Shown here piece after piece: positions 28,390-39,352 of a stretch of 64,000 bases of DNA. The DNA lies in the NCBI RefSeq assembly GCF_018138715.1, contig NZ_JAGSHX010000006.1, positions 1,984,001 to 2,048,000 on the forward strand, read 5' to 3'. Below the pieces are notes generated by a model. The model ran no database searches and was not told the origin of the DNA. It saw only the letters and a list, made by a program, of their open reading frames with translations. Source of the DNA: Streptomyces asiaticus (GTDB lineage: Bacteria; Actinomycetota; Actinomycetes; Streptomycetales; Streptomycetaceae). The position numbers and the translations under genes were made by a program. Numbering within the stretch: the stretch's first letter is position 1; each line of letters opens with the position of its first letter.

Positions 28390-28610
28390 TCACGGGGCCG
28401 TGTCCTGCCATGACCTGGGGCCCTGGAAGCCCGGTGACCGTTCGGGGCGGCGCCAGCCGGCCCGGGGCCGGGGCCGGTCCGGTTCCGCCGGCTGGGCGGC
28501 GAGGCGTTGGAACAGGGCCGCGGTGAGCGCGGCGAGCTCCATCGCGTCCGGGCGGCCCTTCTCGATCCGCAGGAAGACCTGCCCGTCGCCGGTCGGCTCC
28601 GTCGCGGCGG

Positions 28611-28614
<4 letters not shown>
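28390..28614 (-). CDS. Acyl-CoA carboxylase epsilon subunit
   Basis: 74 residues from GTG 28614, overlapping the beta-subunit stop by 4 bp (GTGA). It has the typical short AccE pattern: FLRIEKGRPDAMELAALTAA near the start and an Arg/Trp-rich tail (RAGWRRPERSPGF). Epsilon subunits stabilise actinobacterial acyl-CoA carboxylase holoenzymes. Confidence 0.85.
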
Positions 28615-30182
<1,568 letters not shown>

Positions 30183-30213
30183 CGTTCTCCCCCTCCTCTC
30201 GTATGGCCGGGGG

Positions 30214-30981
30214 TCAGCCCAGCAGGGTGCCGCCGCTGGCGTCGATGAAGGCGCCGGTGATCCAGCGGGCCTCGTGGGTGGCCAGGAAGGTCACCACGTC
30301 CGCGACGTCCACCGCCTCGCCCACCCGCTTGAAGGCCGACAGCTGTGCCATCTGCGCCACGGCCTCGGGGATGTCGAAGACGGGGCCGCCGTTGTTCGTG
30401 ATGCCGGGCGCCACGCTGTTGACGGTGATGCCGCGCGGGGCGAGGTGGCGGGCGAAGTGCAGGGTGATCTGCTCGATCGCGCCCTTGGTCATCGAGTAGG
30501 CGACCTGGTCGGGATTGGCGACCCTGGTCAGTCCGGAGGAGATGTTGATGATCCGGCCGCCATCGGGGAGCAGCGGCAGGGCGCGCTGCACGATGAAGAA
30601 GGGCGCCTTGGCGTTCACCGCGAAGAGCCGGTCGAACTCATCGGGGGTGACATCCTCCGGCTGCACCCCGGTCGGGGTCGTCACGGCCGCGTTGTTGACG
30701 ACGATGTCCACAGTGGTGCCGCCGGTCCGCTCCTTCAGCCCGCGCTCCAGGCCGAGGAACAAGGTGTGGACGTCGCCGGGGACGCCGAGTTCGGCCCGGA
30801 CGCCAAAGGCCCGGCCGCCGTCCTTCTCGATCAGCTCGATGGTCTCCTGCGCCGCGTCCTCGTTGGTCGCGTAGTGCACGGCGACCAGCGCGCCCTCGGC
30901 GGCCAGCCGCTGCGCGGTGGCCCGCCCGATGCCTCGGCTGGATCCGGTCACCAGCGCGGTCTTGCGGGAAAGCTTGTCCAT
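30214..30981 (-). CDS. Nested reading of the PgaM-type SDR reductase domain
   Basis: An in-frame ATG at 30981 opens DKLSRKTALVTGSSRGIG exactly at the SDR domain boundary, and AGGA lies 8 nt upstream (GGCAGGACTTCCACC). The product would be a free 255-aa reductase. A nested start giving a separate reductase has been described for pgaM, and the present spacing fits that. Expression here is inferred from sequence only. Confidence 0.6.
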   Translation of the reverse strand: MDKLSRKTALVTGSSRGIGRATAQRLAAEGALVAVHYATNEDAAQETIELIEKDGGRAFGVRAELGVPGDVHTLFLGLERGLKERTGGTTVDIVVNNAAVTTPTGVQPEDVTPDEFDRLFAVNAKAPFFIVQRALPLLPDGGRIINISSGLTRVANPDQVAYSMTKGAIEQITLHFARHLAPRGITVNSVAPGITNNGGPVFDIPEAVAQMAQLSAFKRVGEAVDVADVVTFLATHEARWITGAFIDASGGTLLG

Positions 30982-32253
30982 GGTGGAAGTCCTGCCGTTC
31001 GCAGTCGTCGGGGAATGAAGGGGGCGCGCCGAGGCGGTGGCGGGTGGCGGCGCGACCGGGGTACGGGGCAGGCCGAGGCCGCTGATCATGCGGGCCAGCC
31101 GGCGGCGTACGGTGTCGAAGCGCATCAGCTCGGCGAAGACCTCCCGCAGGGGCTCGATCTCGGGCCCGCCGAGCAGCAGGGTCGACTGGGCCTGGATGTC
31201 GGTGAGGGTGCGCACGCCGATGGGATGGCGCTCCCGGTGGTAGTCGTCCAGGACCGCGTCGTCCACCCCGCCGCCAAGGCGCTGGGCGAGCCGCCCGCCG
31301 AGGGCCGCCGCGTCCTGGAGCCCGAGGTTGAGGGCCTGTCCACCCACCGGCATCTGCGCATGCGCGGCGTCGCCGGCGAGCAGGATCCGGCCCCGCCGGT
31401 AGCGGGTGGCCTGATGCCGGGCGTCGTCGAAGGCGTTCAGCCACAGCGGTGTCCCGTGGCCGATGTCCTCGCCCGTCACCCGCGCCCAAGCCCGCACGAC
31501 CTCGCCGAACTCCGGCGCTCCGGTACGGGGCCGGGGCTCGGCGCCGTAGACGTGCACCATGACCCGGGTGGTGCCGTCCGGCCAGCGGTGCGCGGTGGCC
31601 AGTCCGTGCTCCAGCCGCTCGAACCGCCGGGCGGGAATGTCGATCCCGGCGACGTCGGCCCGCAGCATCTCCCGAGTCGCGTCCCGGCCGGCGAACTCGA
31701 ACGCGGCGGCCTTCCGTACCGTGGACTGCCAGCCGTCGCAGCCGACGACGTAGGAGCCTGTCATCCGTTCCCGCGTGCCGTCGGCCACTCCGCCGTCCGC
31801 TGCCCGGTCCACGGGTACGGTCTCGACCAGCACCCGGTCGCCCTGCTCGGCGAGGTCCACCAGCCGCCGGCCCCGCCGGATCCGCGCCCCCAGCTCCACG
31901 GCCCGCTCCTGGAGCACTGCTTCGAGCCGGGTCTGGGGGCACTTCCACTGTCCCGCGTAGGGATGTCCGGGGTCGGCCTCCGCCACGTCGAGCCGGATAC
32001 CGCCGAAGTGCCCCGGACCGCCGTCCGGAAGCGAGCCGAGCCGGTCGAGGACGCCGCGCTCGGCCAGCACCTCCATGGTGCGGGCGTGCAGGGTGGAGGC
32101 GCGCGACTCGGTCATCGGCCGGACCAGCTGCTCCACCACCAGGACCCGCACCCCGTGCGCGCACAGGTCCCCGGCGAGCAGCAGTCCGACCGGACCGGCA
32201 CCGACCACCACGACATCGGTGTCCGGCGCGCCGTGGGTCGAGGGAGTGGGCAT
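30214..32253 (-). CDS. PgaM-type fused FAD monooxygenase / SDR reductase
   Basis: 679 residues in one frame. Residues 1-420: FAD-dependent aromatic hydroxylase with VVVVGAGPVGLLLAGDL, the DG motif YVVGCDGWQSTVR and the GD motif ILLAGDAAHAQMPVGGQALN. Residues 425-679: SDR with ALVTGSSRGIGRATAQ and intact AYSMTK. Natural fusions of this kind (PgaM, UrdM, LanM2) are diagnostic of angucycline pathways, where they hydroxylate C-12b or C-12 and reduce C-6. The start is 3 bp after the aromatase stop. A nested second start is annotated separately. Confidence 0.93.
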   Translation of the reverse strand: MPTPSTHGAPDTDVVVVGAGPVGLLLAGDLCAHGVRVLVVEQLVRPMTESRASTLHARTMEVLAERGVLDRLGSLPDGGPGHFGGIRLDVAEADPGHPYAGQWKCPQTRLEAVLQERAVELGARIRRGRRLVDLAEQGDRVLVETVPVDRAADGGVADGTRERMTGSYVVGCDGWQSTVRKAAAFEFAGRDATREMLRADVAGIDIPARRFERLEHGLATAHRWPDGTTRVMVHVYGAEPRPRTGAPEFGEVVRAWARVTGEDIGHGTPLWLNAFDDARHQATRYRRGRILLAGDAAHAQMPVGGQALNLGLQDAAALGGRLAQRLGGGVDDAVLDDYHRERHPIGVRTLTDIQAQSTLLLGGPEIEPLREVFAELMRFDTVRRRLARMISGLGLPRTPVAPPPATASARPLHSPTTANGRTSTMDKLSRKTALVTGSSRGIGRATAQRLAAEGALVAVHYATNEDAAQETIELIEKDGGRAFGVRAELGVPGDVHTLFLGLERGLKERTGGTTVDIVVNNAAVTTPTGVQPEDVTPDEFDRLFAVNAKAPFFIVQRALPLLPDGGRIINISSGLTRVANPDQVAYSMTKGAIEQITLHFARHLAPRGITVNSVAPGITNNGGPVFDIPEAVAQMAQLSAFKRVGEAVDVADVVTFLATHEARWITGAFIDASGGTLLG

Positions 32254-32256
32254 CGG

Positions 32257-33195
32257 TCAGCGCCGCGCTTCCGCATAGTCCTTGGCGTGGCCCAGGGTGG
32301 CCCGGCTGTTGTTGCCGAGTGCGTTGCGGATGAACTCCCGGGCCTCGGACACGCCCGCGTCCGGGCCGAGGATCCTGGTGATGTTCTCGGCGTTGATGAC
32401 CACCGTGTGCTGGGAGGCGGCGGTGGTGACGCCGTCGGGCCCCTCCTCGAAGGTCCAGTACCCGGTGTGCAGCTTCATCAGCGCCGGCAGCGTGGTCTGC
32501 TTGTAGGCGATCTTGTGGTGCGGGAAACAGACCCGGACCGACTCGGTGGTGTGCGCGGAGCCGTCCTTGGTGAGCGTCTCCATCCGCAGCACCTGGAGGC
32601 CGGGGGTGTCCTCGGTCAGCTTCACCTCGTTGACATGCGGCAGCCGCTCGGTCCACAGGTTGGCCTCGTTGACGAAGTCGTAGAGGTCCTTGGCGGAGCC
32701 GTTGACGGTGACGTCGTCCACGAAGGACAGGGTCAGCTCCTCGGTCCGGGTGGCTTCCTCCAGCCCGGCCTTGACGCCGGGCAGTTCCTCCCGGCTGTTG
32801 CGGTCGACGGCCTCGTCGATCCACTGCAAGCCCTCGGGGTCGTCGTCGATCGCGCGGTACTCGTGCAGCAGCCGTAGCCGGGTCTCCCGCTCTCCTCGGG
32901 GTTCGATGACCCAGGTGCCGCTCATCGACGCCACCGGCGGCGCGGAGACCTCCTGCCGGAAGGTGATGCGCAGGCCTTCCGGGTCCAGCTCGCGGATCGA
33001 GGTCCAGTTCTTGGCCTCGCCGTTGGCGGTGGCCCAGATGCGTATGCGCTCCTGGTCCGCCTCGCGCTCGAGGACTTCGACGTACACCGACGGCGGGAAG
33101 AGCCTCGGCCAGTTCTCCACCTCGGCGAGCAGCCGGTAGACGTCCCGGGCGCCGGCCTGGACGCTGATCTCGTGTTCGACCTGGCGGTTCGTCAT
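32257..33195 (-). CDS. Didomain aromatase/cyclase (PgaL-type)
   Basis: 312 residues with two START/Bet v 1-like polyketide cyclase domains, about 1-150 (EHEISVQAGARDVYRLLAEV) and 155-300 (LSFVDDVTVNGSAKDLYDFV). Didomain ARO/CYCs act on the first ring of C9-reduced poly-ketone chains. It sits 13 bp after the ketoreductase gene, the usual L position in angucycline clusters. Confidence 0.92.
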   Translation of the reverse strand: MTNRQVEHEISVQAGARDVYRLLAEVENWPRLFPPSVYVEVLEREADQERIRIWATANGEAKNWTSIRELDPEGLRITFRQEVSAPPVASMSGTWVIEPRGERETRLRLLHEYRAIDDDPEGLQWIDEAVDRNSREELPGVKAGLEEATRTEELTLSFVDDVTVNGSAKDLYDFVNEANLWTERLPHVNEVKLTEDTPGLQVLRMETLTKDGSAHTTESVRVCFPHHKIAYKQTTLPALMKLHTGYWTFEEGPDGVTTAASQHTVVINAENITRILGPDAGVSEAREFIRNALGNNSRATLGHAKDYAEARR

Positions 33196-33208
33196 GATGT
33201 CTCCCGAT

Positions 33209-33994
33209 TCAGAAATTGCCCAGGCCGCCGCAGACGTTCAGCGCCTGCGCGGTGATCGAGGCGGCCGGATCGGAGGCGAGATAGCCGACCAGGCCGGCGA
33301 CCTCCTCGGGGGTGGAGTAGCGGCCGAGCGGGATCTTGGCCTGGAACTTCTCCAGAATGGCGTCCTCGGAGGTGCCGTACGCCGCCGCGTAGCCCTGCCG
33401 CACCCGTTGGGCCATCGGCGTCTCGACGTAGCCCGGGCACACCGCGTTGACGGTGATCCCGGTCGGCGCCAGCTCATTGCCCAGCGCCTTGGTGAAGCCG
33501 ACCACGCCGTGCTTGGACGCCGAGTACGGGGCGCCGAGCACCACGCCCTGCTTGCCCGCCGTGGACGCGACGTTGATGATCCGGCCGCGCTTCTTCTGGC
33601 GCATGCCGCCCGCGTTGAGCACCTCGCGGGTCATCCGGAAGACGCTGGTGAGGTTGGTGGCGACGACGTCGTCCCACAGGTCGTCGGCGATGTCGGCGGT
33701 CACCCCTCCCCCGCTGCGCCCCGCGTTGTTGACCAACACGTCGATCGGTCCGAAGCGGGCCACCGCGGCCCGCACCACGGCCTCGATGTCCTCCTTGGAA
33801 CGCACGTCGGCGGGGCTGCCGTCCACGTCCAGGTTCTCGTATCGCAGTGTCTTCACCGTCGCGGCGACCGCGTTCTCGTCACGTGCGCATATGTAGACAC
33901 GGTGCCCCTGCTGGGCGAGGGTCCGGGCGGCGGCGAGGCCGATCCCGCTGGTGGCGCCGGTGACCAGGGCGACCCTGGCGGTGTTCTCGGTCAT
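33209..33994 (-). CDS. Type II PKS C-9 ketoreductase (PgaD/ActIII type)
   Basis: 261 residues. SDR with ALVTGATSGIGLAAARTL and catalytic YSASK (Tyr157, Lys161); the GLPGYV-like C-terminal CPGYVETPMA is typical of ActIII-type enzymes. It reduces the C-9 ketone of the nascent chain with NADPH. It lies 12 bp downstream of the ACP gene. Confidence 0.94.
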   Translation of the reverse strand: MTENTARVALVTGATSGIGLAAARTLAQQGHRVYICARDENAVAATVKTLRYENLDVDGSPADVRSKEDIEAVVRAAVARFGPIDVLVNNAGRSGGGVTADIADDLWDDVVATNLTSVFRMTREVLNAGGMRQKKRGRIINVASTAGKQGVVLGAPYSASKHGVVGFTKALGNELAPTGITVNAVCPGYVETPMAQRVRQGYAAAYGTSEDAILEKFQAKIPLGRYSTPEEVAGLVGYLASDPAASITAQALNVCGGLGNF

Positions 33995-34006
33995 CGTGGG
34001 CTCCGC

Positions 34007-34276
34007 TCAGGCGGTCTGGGTGGCGGACAGGCGTTCGTTGACCAGCCGGATCAGCGCGCGGGGAGTGCCGGCCTCACCGACCGCCTCCTCGTCCAGGCTG
34101 ATGCCGTGCTCGCGCTCGATGCGGCTGACGGTCTCCAGCATCGCCAGCGACTCGTAGCCCAGGTCCTCGAAGGACGTGTCGAGGATGTCGCCGTCCAGGT
34201 CGACGCTCTCGTCGGTGCCGGCGCCCTCCAGTAACGTGGCCCTCAGCTGGTCGAGGGTGAACTCCTTGGCAGACAT
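34007..34276 (-). CDS. Type II PKS acyl carrier protein
   Basis: 89 residues. The phosphopantetheine Ser is in DLGYESLAML (Ser43). It carries the growing polyketide between KS-alpha/CLF and the reductase/cyclases. Codon 15 is TTA (34232-34234), so chain-length synthesis itself should depend on the bldA tRNA. It follows the CLF gene by 19 bp. Confidence 0.95.
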   Translation of the reverse strand: MSAKEFTLDQLRATLLEGAGTDESVDLDGDILDTSFEDLGYESLAMLETVSRIEREHGISLDEEAVGEAGTPRALIRLVNERLSATQTA

Positions 34277-34295
34277 GCGGGTCCTTTCGTACGGG

Positions 34296-35525
34296 TCATA
34301 GGTGGGCGGGTTCGGCGGCGCGAACGACCATGGCGGAGTTGAAGCCGCCCTGGCCGCGGGCGATCACCAGGGCGCTGCGCAGCTCGGCGGGTCGCGGGGC
34401 GCCGCTCACCAGGTCGATCTCATAGGACGGGGAGAGCGTGCTGCCGACGGTCGGCGGGATCACCTGGTCGCGGATCGACAGGAACGCGGCGGCCAGGTCG
34501 AGGGCGGCGGCACCGGAGTACAGCCGGCCGGTGGTGGTCTTCGGCGCGGTCACCGGCACTCCGCGCGGCCCGAAGACCTTGGTGATCGCCTCCGCCTCCG
34601 CCCGGTCCAGGTCCGGCACGGCGGCGGCGTCGGCGAACACCACCCCGATGTCCTCGGGGGTCGTCCCCGCGTCGGCGAGGGCGAGTTCGATCGCGCGCTG
34701 CAGGGTGGGGGCGCGGTCGCTGCCGGGCCTGGGGTCGATCGTGGCGGCATGGCCCGCTATCTCGCCGTACACCCGTGGGGCGCCGCGCCGCCGGGCGTGC
34801 TCGGCCGCCTCCAGGACCAGCAGGGCGCCGCCCTCCCCGGGGACGTGTCCGGCGGCCCGGTCATCGAACGGCAGATACGCCCGGGCCGGGTCGTCTGAGG
34901 TGCTCAGTCGGCCGCTGGTCATCTGGGCGACCCACCCCCACGGGCAGATCGACGCGTCGACCGCGCCGGCGATGACCATGCTGACGCCCTTGCGGAGCTG
35001 CCGGCGGGCCTGCGCCAGCGCGTCCAGCCCGCCGGCCTGGTCACTGACCACGACGCTGCTGGGGCCGCGCAGACCGTTGCGGATGGAGATCTGGCCGCTG
35101 TTGACGGCGTAGAACCACGCGAAGGACTGGTAGGCGCTGACGTGCCGACCACCCTTGCTCCACAGGGCCCGCAGCTCGTTCTGGCCGAACTCGAAGCCGC
35201 CGGAGTGGCTCGCGGTGATCACTCCGACGTCGTACGCGGGCAGTTCGGACGGCACCACACCCGCGTCGGTGAACGCCCAGTCGGCGCCGACCAGGGCGAG
35301 CCGGGTCATTCGGTCGGTCTGCGGCAGAAGCCGGCTCGGCAGATACTCCTCGGCGGCGAACCCGCTGATCTCACCCGCCAGCCGGGACGGATAGGGCGTG
35401 GGGTCGAAGTGGGTGACCCGCCCGACCGCGCTCCGGCCGGCGAGCGTGGCCGACCAGTAGTCCTCGATGCCGAGGCCGGTCGGGGCCACGATGCCGAGGC
35501 CGGTGACCAGGACCGTGGCGTTCAT
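34296..35525 (-). CDS. Chain length factor (KS-beta)
   Basis: 409 residues from ATG 35525, overlapping the KS-alpha stop by 4 bp (ATGA). It is a ketosynthase paralogue with the active-site Cys replaced by Gln ([10 protein letters not shown]), the hallmark of CLFs, which decarboxylate malonyl-ACP and set chain length with KS-alpha. Context predicts a decaketide for an angucycline. Confidence 0.95.
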   Translation of the reverse strand: MNATVLVTGLGIVAPTGLGIEDYWSATLAGRSAVGRVTHFDPTPYPSRLAGEISGFAAEEYLPSRLLPQTDRMTRLALVGADWAFTDAGVVPSELPAYDVGVITASHSGGFEFGQNELRALWSKGGRHVSAYQSFAWFYAVNSGQISIRNGLRGPSSVVVSDQAGGLDALAQARRQLRKGVSMVIAGAVDASICPWGWVAQMTSGRLSTSDDPARAYLPFDDRAAGHVPGEGGALLVLEAAEHARRRGAPRVYGEIAGHAATIDPRPGSDRAPTLQRAIELALADAGTTPEDIGVVFADAAAVPDLDRAEAEAITKVFGPRGVPVTAPKTTTGRLYSGAAALDLAAAFLSIRDQVIPPTVGSTLSPSYEIDLVSGAPRPAELRSALVIARGQGGFNSAMVVRAAEPAHL

Positions 35526-36805
35526 CGCTCGCCCCGCTCGGGGTCGGCGAGCACCACGGCGCTCTGGAAGCCGCCGAATCCGCTGCCGACCGACAGCACG
35601 GCGTCGGTCCTCCAGTCCCGGGCCGTCAGGGGCACGTAGTCCAGGTCGCACTCCGGGTCGGGGTGGTGCAGGTTCGCCGTCGGTGGCACCACGTCATGGG
35701 CCATGGCCAGGACCGACGCGGCGATCTCGATGGAGCCGATGGCGCCGAGCGAGTGCCCGACCATCGACTTGATGGAGCTGACCGGGGTGCGGTAGGCGTG
35801 CTCGCCCAGGCTGCGCTTGAACGCGGCGGTCTCGTGCCGGTCATTCTGCTTGGTGCCCGAGCCGTGGGCGTTGATGTAGTCGATGTCCTCGGCGGCGAGC
35901 CGGGCCTCGTCGAGCGCGACCCGGATGGCCTCGGCCATCTCGACGCCGTCGGGCCGCAGCCCGGTCATGTGGAACGCGTTCGAGCGGGTCGCGAATCCGG
36001 CCACCTCGGCGTAGATCCGCGCGCCCCGGGCGCGGGCGCTCTCCAGTTCCTCAAGGACGAACACCGCCGCGCCCTCCCCGATGACGAAGCCGTTGCGGCT
36101 GGCGTCGAAGGGCCGGGAGGCGTGCTCGGGGTCGTCGTTGCGGGGCGTGGTCGCCTTGATCGCGTCGAAGCAGGCCACGGTGATCGGGGAGATCGGCGCG
36201 TCGGTGGCACCGGCGACCATCACGTCCGCCGTGCCCTCCCGGATCACGTCCACCGCGAAACCCACCGCGTCCAGGCCGGAGGTGCAGCCCGTGGAGATGA
36301 CGGTGGTGGGACCCTCGGCACCCACTGCCCAGGCAACCTCGGTGGCGAAGGAGCTGGGCACCATGTAGCCGTACAGATGCGGCACGGCGTAGGTGTGGTC
36401 CACGAGTTCCAGCCGACCGCCGTCGCTGACCGTGCGGTACTCCTGGTCGAGTCCGGTGGTGGCGCCGACCGCGCTGCCGATCGTCACGCCGGTCCGGTGC
36501 GGGTCCAGCGTGCCGAACTCCAGCCCGCTGTCGGCGACCGCCTCCCGGGCACCGACCACCGCGAACTGCGCGGCCCGGTCCATCCGCCGGACCTCCTGCG
36601 GGGTCAGCCCGGACAGTTCCCCGTCGAAGTCGGCCTCGGCGGCCACCTGGGAGCGGAACGGCGAGGGGTCGAACAAGGAGATGCGGCGGGTGGCGGTACG
36701 TCCGTCGGTGAGCAGCTTCCAGAACTCCTTGGTTCCCTGCCCGCCCGGGGCGATGACTCCGATCCCGGTGATCGCCACCCGGCGGCGGCCGTCGGCGGTG
36801 CTCAT
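35522..36805 (-). CDS. Beta-ketoacyl synthase KS-alpha
   Basis: 427 residues from ATG 36805, overlapping the cyclase stop by 4 bp. Active-site Cys174 lies in [12 protein letters not shown]; catalytic histidines are in [11 protein letters not shown] and [11 protein letters not shown]. This is the catalytic half of the minimal PKS, with the CLF and ACP just downstream. The three genes F-A-B overlap, consistent with stoichiometric synthesis. Confidence 0.96.
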   Translation of the reverse strand: MSTADGRRRVAITGIGVIAPGGQGTKEFWKLLTDGRTATRRISLFDPSPFRSQVAAEADFDGELSGLTPQEVRRMDRAAQFAVVGAREAVADSGLEFGTLDPHRTGVTIGSAVGATTGLDQEYRTVSDGGRLELVDHTYAVPHLYGYMVPSSFATEVAWAVGAEGPTTVISTGCTSGLDAVGFAVDVIREGTADVMVAGATDAPISPITVACFDAIKATTPRNDDPEHASRPFDASRNGFVIGEGAAVFVLEELESARARGARIYAEVAGFATRSNAFHMTGLRPDGVEMAEAIRVALDEARLAAEDIDYINAHGSGTKQNDRHETAAFKRSLGEHAYRTPVSSIKSMVGHSLGAIGSIEIAASVLAMAHDVVPPTANLHHPDPECDLDYVPLTARDWRTDAVLSVGSGFGGFQSAVVLADPERGER

Positions 36806-37128
36806 GAGGCACTCCATTCATAGAAGCGACGGGCCATGGCGTCCTTGGGCGACCGCCACGTCGCGGGGTCGTACGCCTCGATGTACGGCTTCAGGTCCTG
36901 GCTGATCCGCACGAACCGCGGATCGGTCTTGGCCTCCTCGATCCGCCCCTCGCCGTTGTCCTCGTCGAAGTCCTGGAGGTGGAAGTACAGGCCGTGGAAC
37001 TCGAAGAGCCGACGGCGACGGGTGCCCATCCGGGCGGGCATGTCGGTGCGGTCGAAGGCGGCGAACAGGTCGGCGACCTCACGGGCCGAGCCGGAGTCCA
37101 TCCTGGCGACGATCAACGTGCTGTGCAT
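36802..37128 (-). CDS. Polyketide cyclase (PgaF/TcmI type)
   Basis: 108 residues from ATG 37128, with AGAAGGGAAG upstream. A small ferredoxin-like cyclase: [29 protein letters not shown] and the conserved [10 protein letters not shown] end. It closes later rings of the aromatic polyketide. It lies between the oxygenase and KS-alpha genes, the F position of angucycline clusters. Confidence 0.93.
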   Translation of the reverse strand: MHSTLIVARMDSGSAREVADLFAAFDRTDMPARMGTRRRRLFEFHGLYFHLQDFDEDNGEGRIEEAKTDPRFVRISQDLKPYIEAYDPATWRSPKDAMARRFYEWSAS

Positions 37129-37145
37129 CGCTTCCCTTCTGGTGC

Positions 37146-38615
37146 TCATCGGGCCGGCCCGAACCAGCGGGCCAGTGCCATCGGTAGGTCGGAGCGGGAG
37201 CCGGGTGCGGCCCAGGCGACATGGCCGTCGGGACGCAGCAGGACGGCGGCGGTCCGCACCAGGGGGTCCTCGTCGAGGAGGTCCCCGTGACGGGAGGCCG
37301 TCACGATGTCGACCCGGTCGGCCCACCCCCGTGCCCGGCCGCGCAGCGTGGCGTTGTCCTCCAGGTCCAGGAGGACGCCACGGCCCGAGCGGAGGAGCTC
37401 GCTGCTGCTGGTGGGCCGGCCGTCCCTGAGCAGGGACAGCCGCGGCATACGGGCGCCCAGCAGCGGGTGCGAACCGCCGCCCGTCTCATAGCGGATGTCG
37501 AGGCCGCTGACCTTGGCGGCCAGTCGGCGTACGACCTCGGGGTGGCCGTCCAGCAGTTCGGCCAGGGTGTCCCGCAGCGGTCCCACCTCGTCGCCGCCGA
37601 GGATGAGGGTGCTCTGGGCGCGCGTGTTGGCCAGCAGCTGACGGCCCACCTCGTGCCGCTCGTCGTGGTAGGTGTCCAGCAGGGTCTCGGGGGCCGTGCC
37701 GCGCACCACTGCGGCCAGCTTCCAGCCCAGGTTCACCGAGTCCTGGACACTGGTGTTCATCCCCTGTCCGCCGGCCGGCAGATGGACGTGCGCGGCGTCC
37801 CCGGCCAGCAGTACCCGGCCGCGCCGGTACTCGGTGACCTGGCGGGCCGCATCGCCGAAGGCGCTGACCCACACCGGCTCGGCGTCCGAGATGTCGGTGC
37901 CCGTCAGACGCTTCCAGACGTCCGCCACCTCGTTGAACTCCGGTGGGGCCGTGCGCCGTTGGGGCGGCGGCGTGCCGCGCTCGCCGACGATGATCCGGTG
38001 GATGCCGCCGGGCAGCCGCGCCACCATCACCATGCCGCCGGGGGTGCGCTCGCCGATCATGCGGGGTTCCAGCTCCACCCCGCGCAGGTCGGCGAGGAAG
38101 AGTTCGGTGGTGGCGGGGGTGCCGGGGAAGTCGAAGCCGGCGATGTTGCGCACGGTGCTGCGTCCCCCGTCACAGCCCACCACATACCGGGCCCGCAGAT
38201 TGGGCCCGCCGGCGACGGTGACGGTCACGCCCTCGGCGTCCTCGACGAAGCCGGTGACCGAGTGACCGCGGCGGATCTCGGCCCCGAGGTCCCGGGCCCA
38301 GCTCTCCAGCACGGCCTCGGTCGTGGACTGGGGCACGGTCCGGGCGGCGCCGTGGGCGGCGCCCAACAGGCCCAGATCGAGGGGCAGACCGCCGAAGTGC
38401 CCGGCCTCGCTGGTCTCGATCTCACCGAACCTGGAGAGCAGACCCCGCTGGTCGAACACCTCCATGGTGCGGATCGTGAACCCGATGCCGCGTGACTCCC
38501 CGGTGCGTTCGGGCAGCCGGTCCAGCACGATGACATCGATGCCCGCCAGGCGCAGCTCCCCGGCCAGCATGAGTCCGGCGGGCCCGGCACCGACCACAAC
38601 GACTGAAGCGTCCAT
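37146..38615 (-). CDS. PgaE-type FAD-dependent oxygenase
   Basis: 489 residues from ATG 38615. GxGxxG motif VVVVGAGPAGLMLAGELRLA at the N-terminus, DG motif YVVGCDGGRSTVRNIAG, GD motif VLLAGDAAHVHLPAGGQGMN, and a thioredoxin-like C-terminal domain. The similarity to PgaE is high throughout, for example PQSTTEAVLE, MIGERTPGGMVMV and DGHVAWAAPGS. PgaE-type enzymes hydroxylate C-12 of the prejadomycin/UWM6 skeleton before PgaM acts. It is the first gene of the E-F-A-B-C-D-L-M block. Confidence 0.94.
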   Translation of the reverse strand: MDASVVVVGAGPAGLMLAGELRLAGIDVIVLDRLPERTGESRGIGFTIRTMEVFDQRGLLSRFGEIETSEAGHFGGLPLDLGLLGAAHGAARTVPQSTTEAVLESWARDLGAEIRRGHSVTGFVEDAEGVTVTVAGGPNLRARYVVGCDGGRSTVRNIAGFDFPGTPATTELFLADLRGVELEPRMIGERTPGGMVMVARLPGGIHRIIVGERGTPPPQRRTAPPEFNEVADVWKRLTGTDISDAEPVWVSAFGDAARQVTEYRRGRVLLAGDAAHVHLPAGGQGMNTSVQDSVNLGWKLAAVVRGTAPETLLDTYHDERHEVGRQLLANTRAQSTLILGGDEVGPLRDTLAELLDGHPEVVRRLAAKVSGLDIRYETGGGSHPLLGARMPRLSLLRDGRPTSSSELLRSGRGVLLDLEDNATLRGRARGWADRVDIVTASRHGDLLDEDPLVRTAAVLLRPDGHVAWAAPGSRSDLPMALARWFGPAR

Positions 38616-38664
38616 ACTCTTCTCCCGGAATGACTGCGCCGACTTGGCCGAGGGCATGCGGTCG

Positions 38665-39090
38665 CTATTCGCTCTCAAGGTTGTGAGCGATTCGCGCGAG
38701 CACATCGTTGGCGGCCAGGAATTCTTCCTCCGAGATCCCGGCGAGCGAGCGGTCCGCATGGGCGTTCACCAGCGCCTCGGCCCGGTCGTGCGCCGCGTCG
38801 CCGTCCGCCGTCAGCGCCACGGCGCCGTCCTGCACCGTGACCCAGCCCCGTGCCGCGAACTCGTTCACGATCGGCGCGTAGGAATCGATGCGGTCGACGG
38901 CCAGGAAAGGAGAGAAGGCCGCATCGATATCGGTGACGGTGTTCACATTGATACTGATGGCGTGCAGCACCTGCCACTGCCGTCGATTCAGGCGCTCACT
39001 GGACAACGCTCGTTCGGTGGCCTCATCGAAGAGCCTGTGCAGATGCAGCAGCCAATAGCCGATCCGCCTGGTCGTGTTCTGCTGGAGCAT
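38665..39090 (-). CDS. MarR-like transcriptional regulator
   Basis: 141 residues from ATG 39090. A winged-helix pattern is visible: IGYWLLHLHRLFDEATERAL, LNRRQWQVLHAIS, then RGWVTVQDGAVALTADGD as the wing. It precedes the oxygenase gene by 49 bp in the same direction, so it may be the first gene of the main operon. The repeated element at 39218-39286 lies upstream of it. Confidence 0.75.
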   Translation of the reverse strand: MLQQNTTRRIGYWLLHLHRLFDEATERALSSERLNRRQWQVLHAISINVNTVTDIDAAFSPFLAVDRIDSYAPIVNEFAARGWVTVQDGAVALTADGDAAHDRAEALVNAHADRSLAGISEEEFLAANDVLARIAHNLESE

Positions 39091-39217
39091 ATGAGTGCCT
39101 GCCTCGAAATGAGTGGGGTGATGGATACGGGCTCTCGAACAGGCCCCGCTGAATTCATTTCGACACTGACACTCCCGGCTCCCCCGCACAAGGCGAGCCT
39201 GGGGAACCTACGGCGTG

Positions 39218-39286
39218 CCCACAGGGTTCACTGCGGCACACCCACAGGATTCATTGCGGGCCACCCGTAGGGTTTTTCACGCGGTT
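39218..39286. repeat. Three 23-bp direct repeats upstream of the main operon
   Basis: Units start at 39218, 39241 and 39264, exactly 23 bp apart: CCCACAGGGTTCACTGCGG, CCCACAGGATTCATTGCGG and a more diverged CCCGTAGGGTTTTTCACGCGG-type unit. Spacing of about two helical turns on one face of the helix is what activator-binding repeats (for example SARP heptamers) show. The element lies about 130-195 bp before the MarR-like start and just after the LuxR stop, so it is the best candidate for the main cluster control site. Confidence 0.6.
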
Positions 39287-39352
39287 GAACCCGACGGCGG
39301 TCCGACCACCAGTCGGACAGAGCTCACGAAAGCGCGAGGCTAGGCGGCCACC

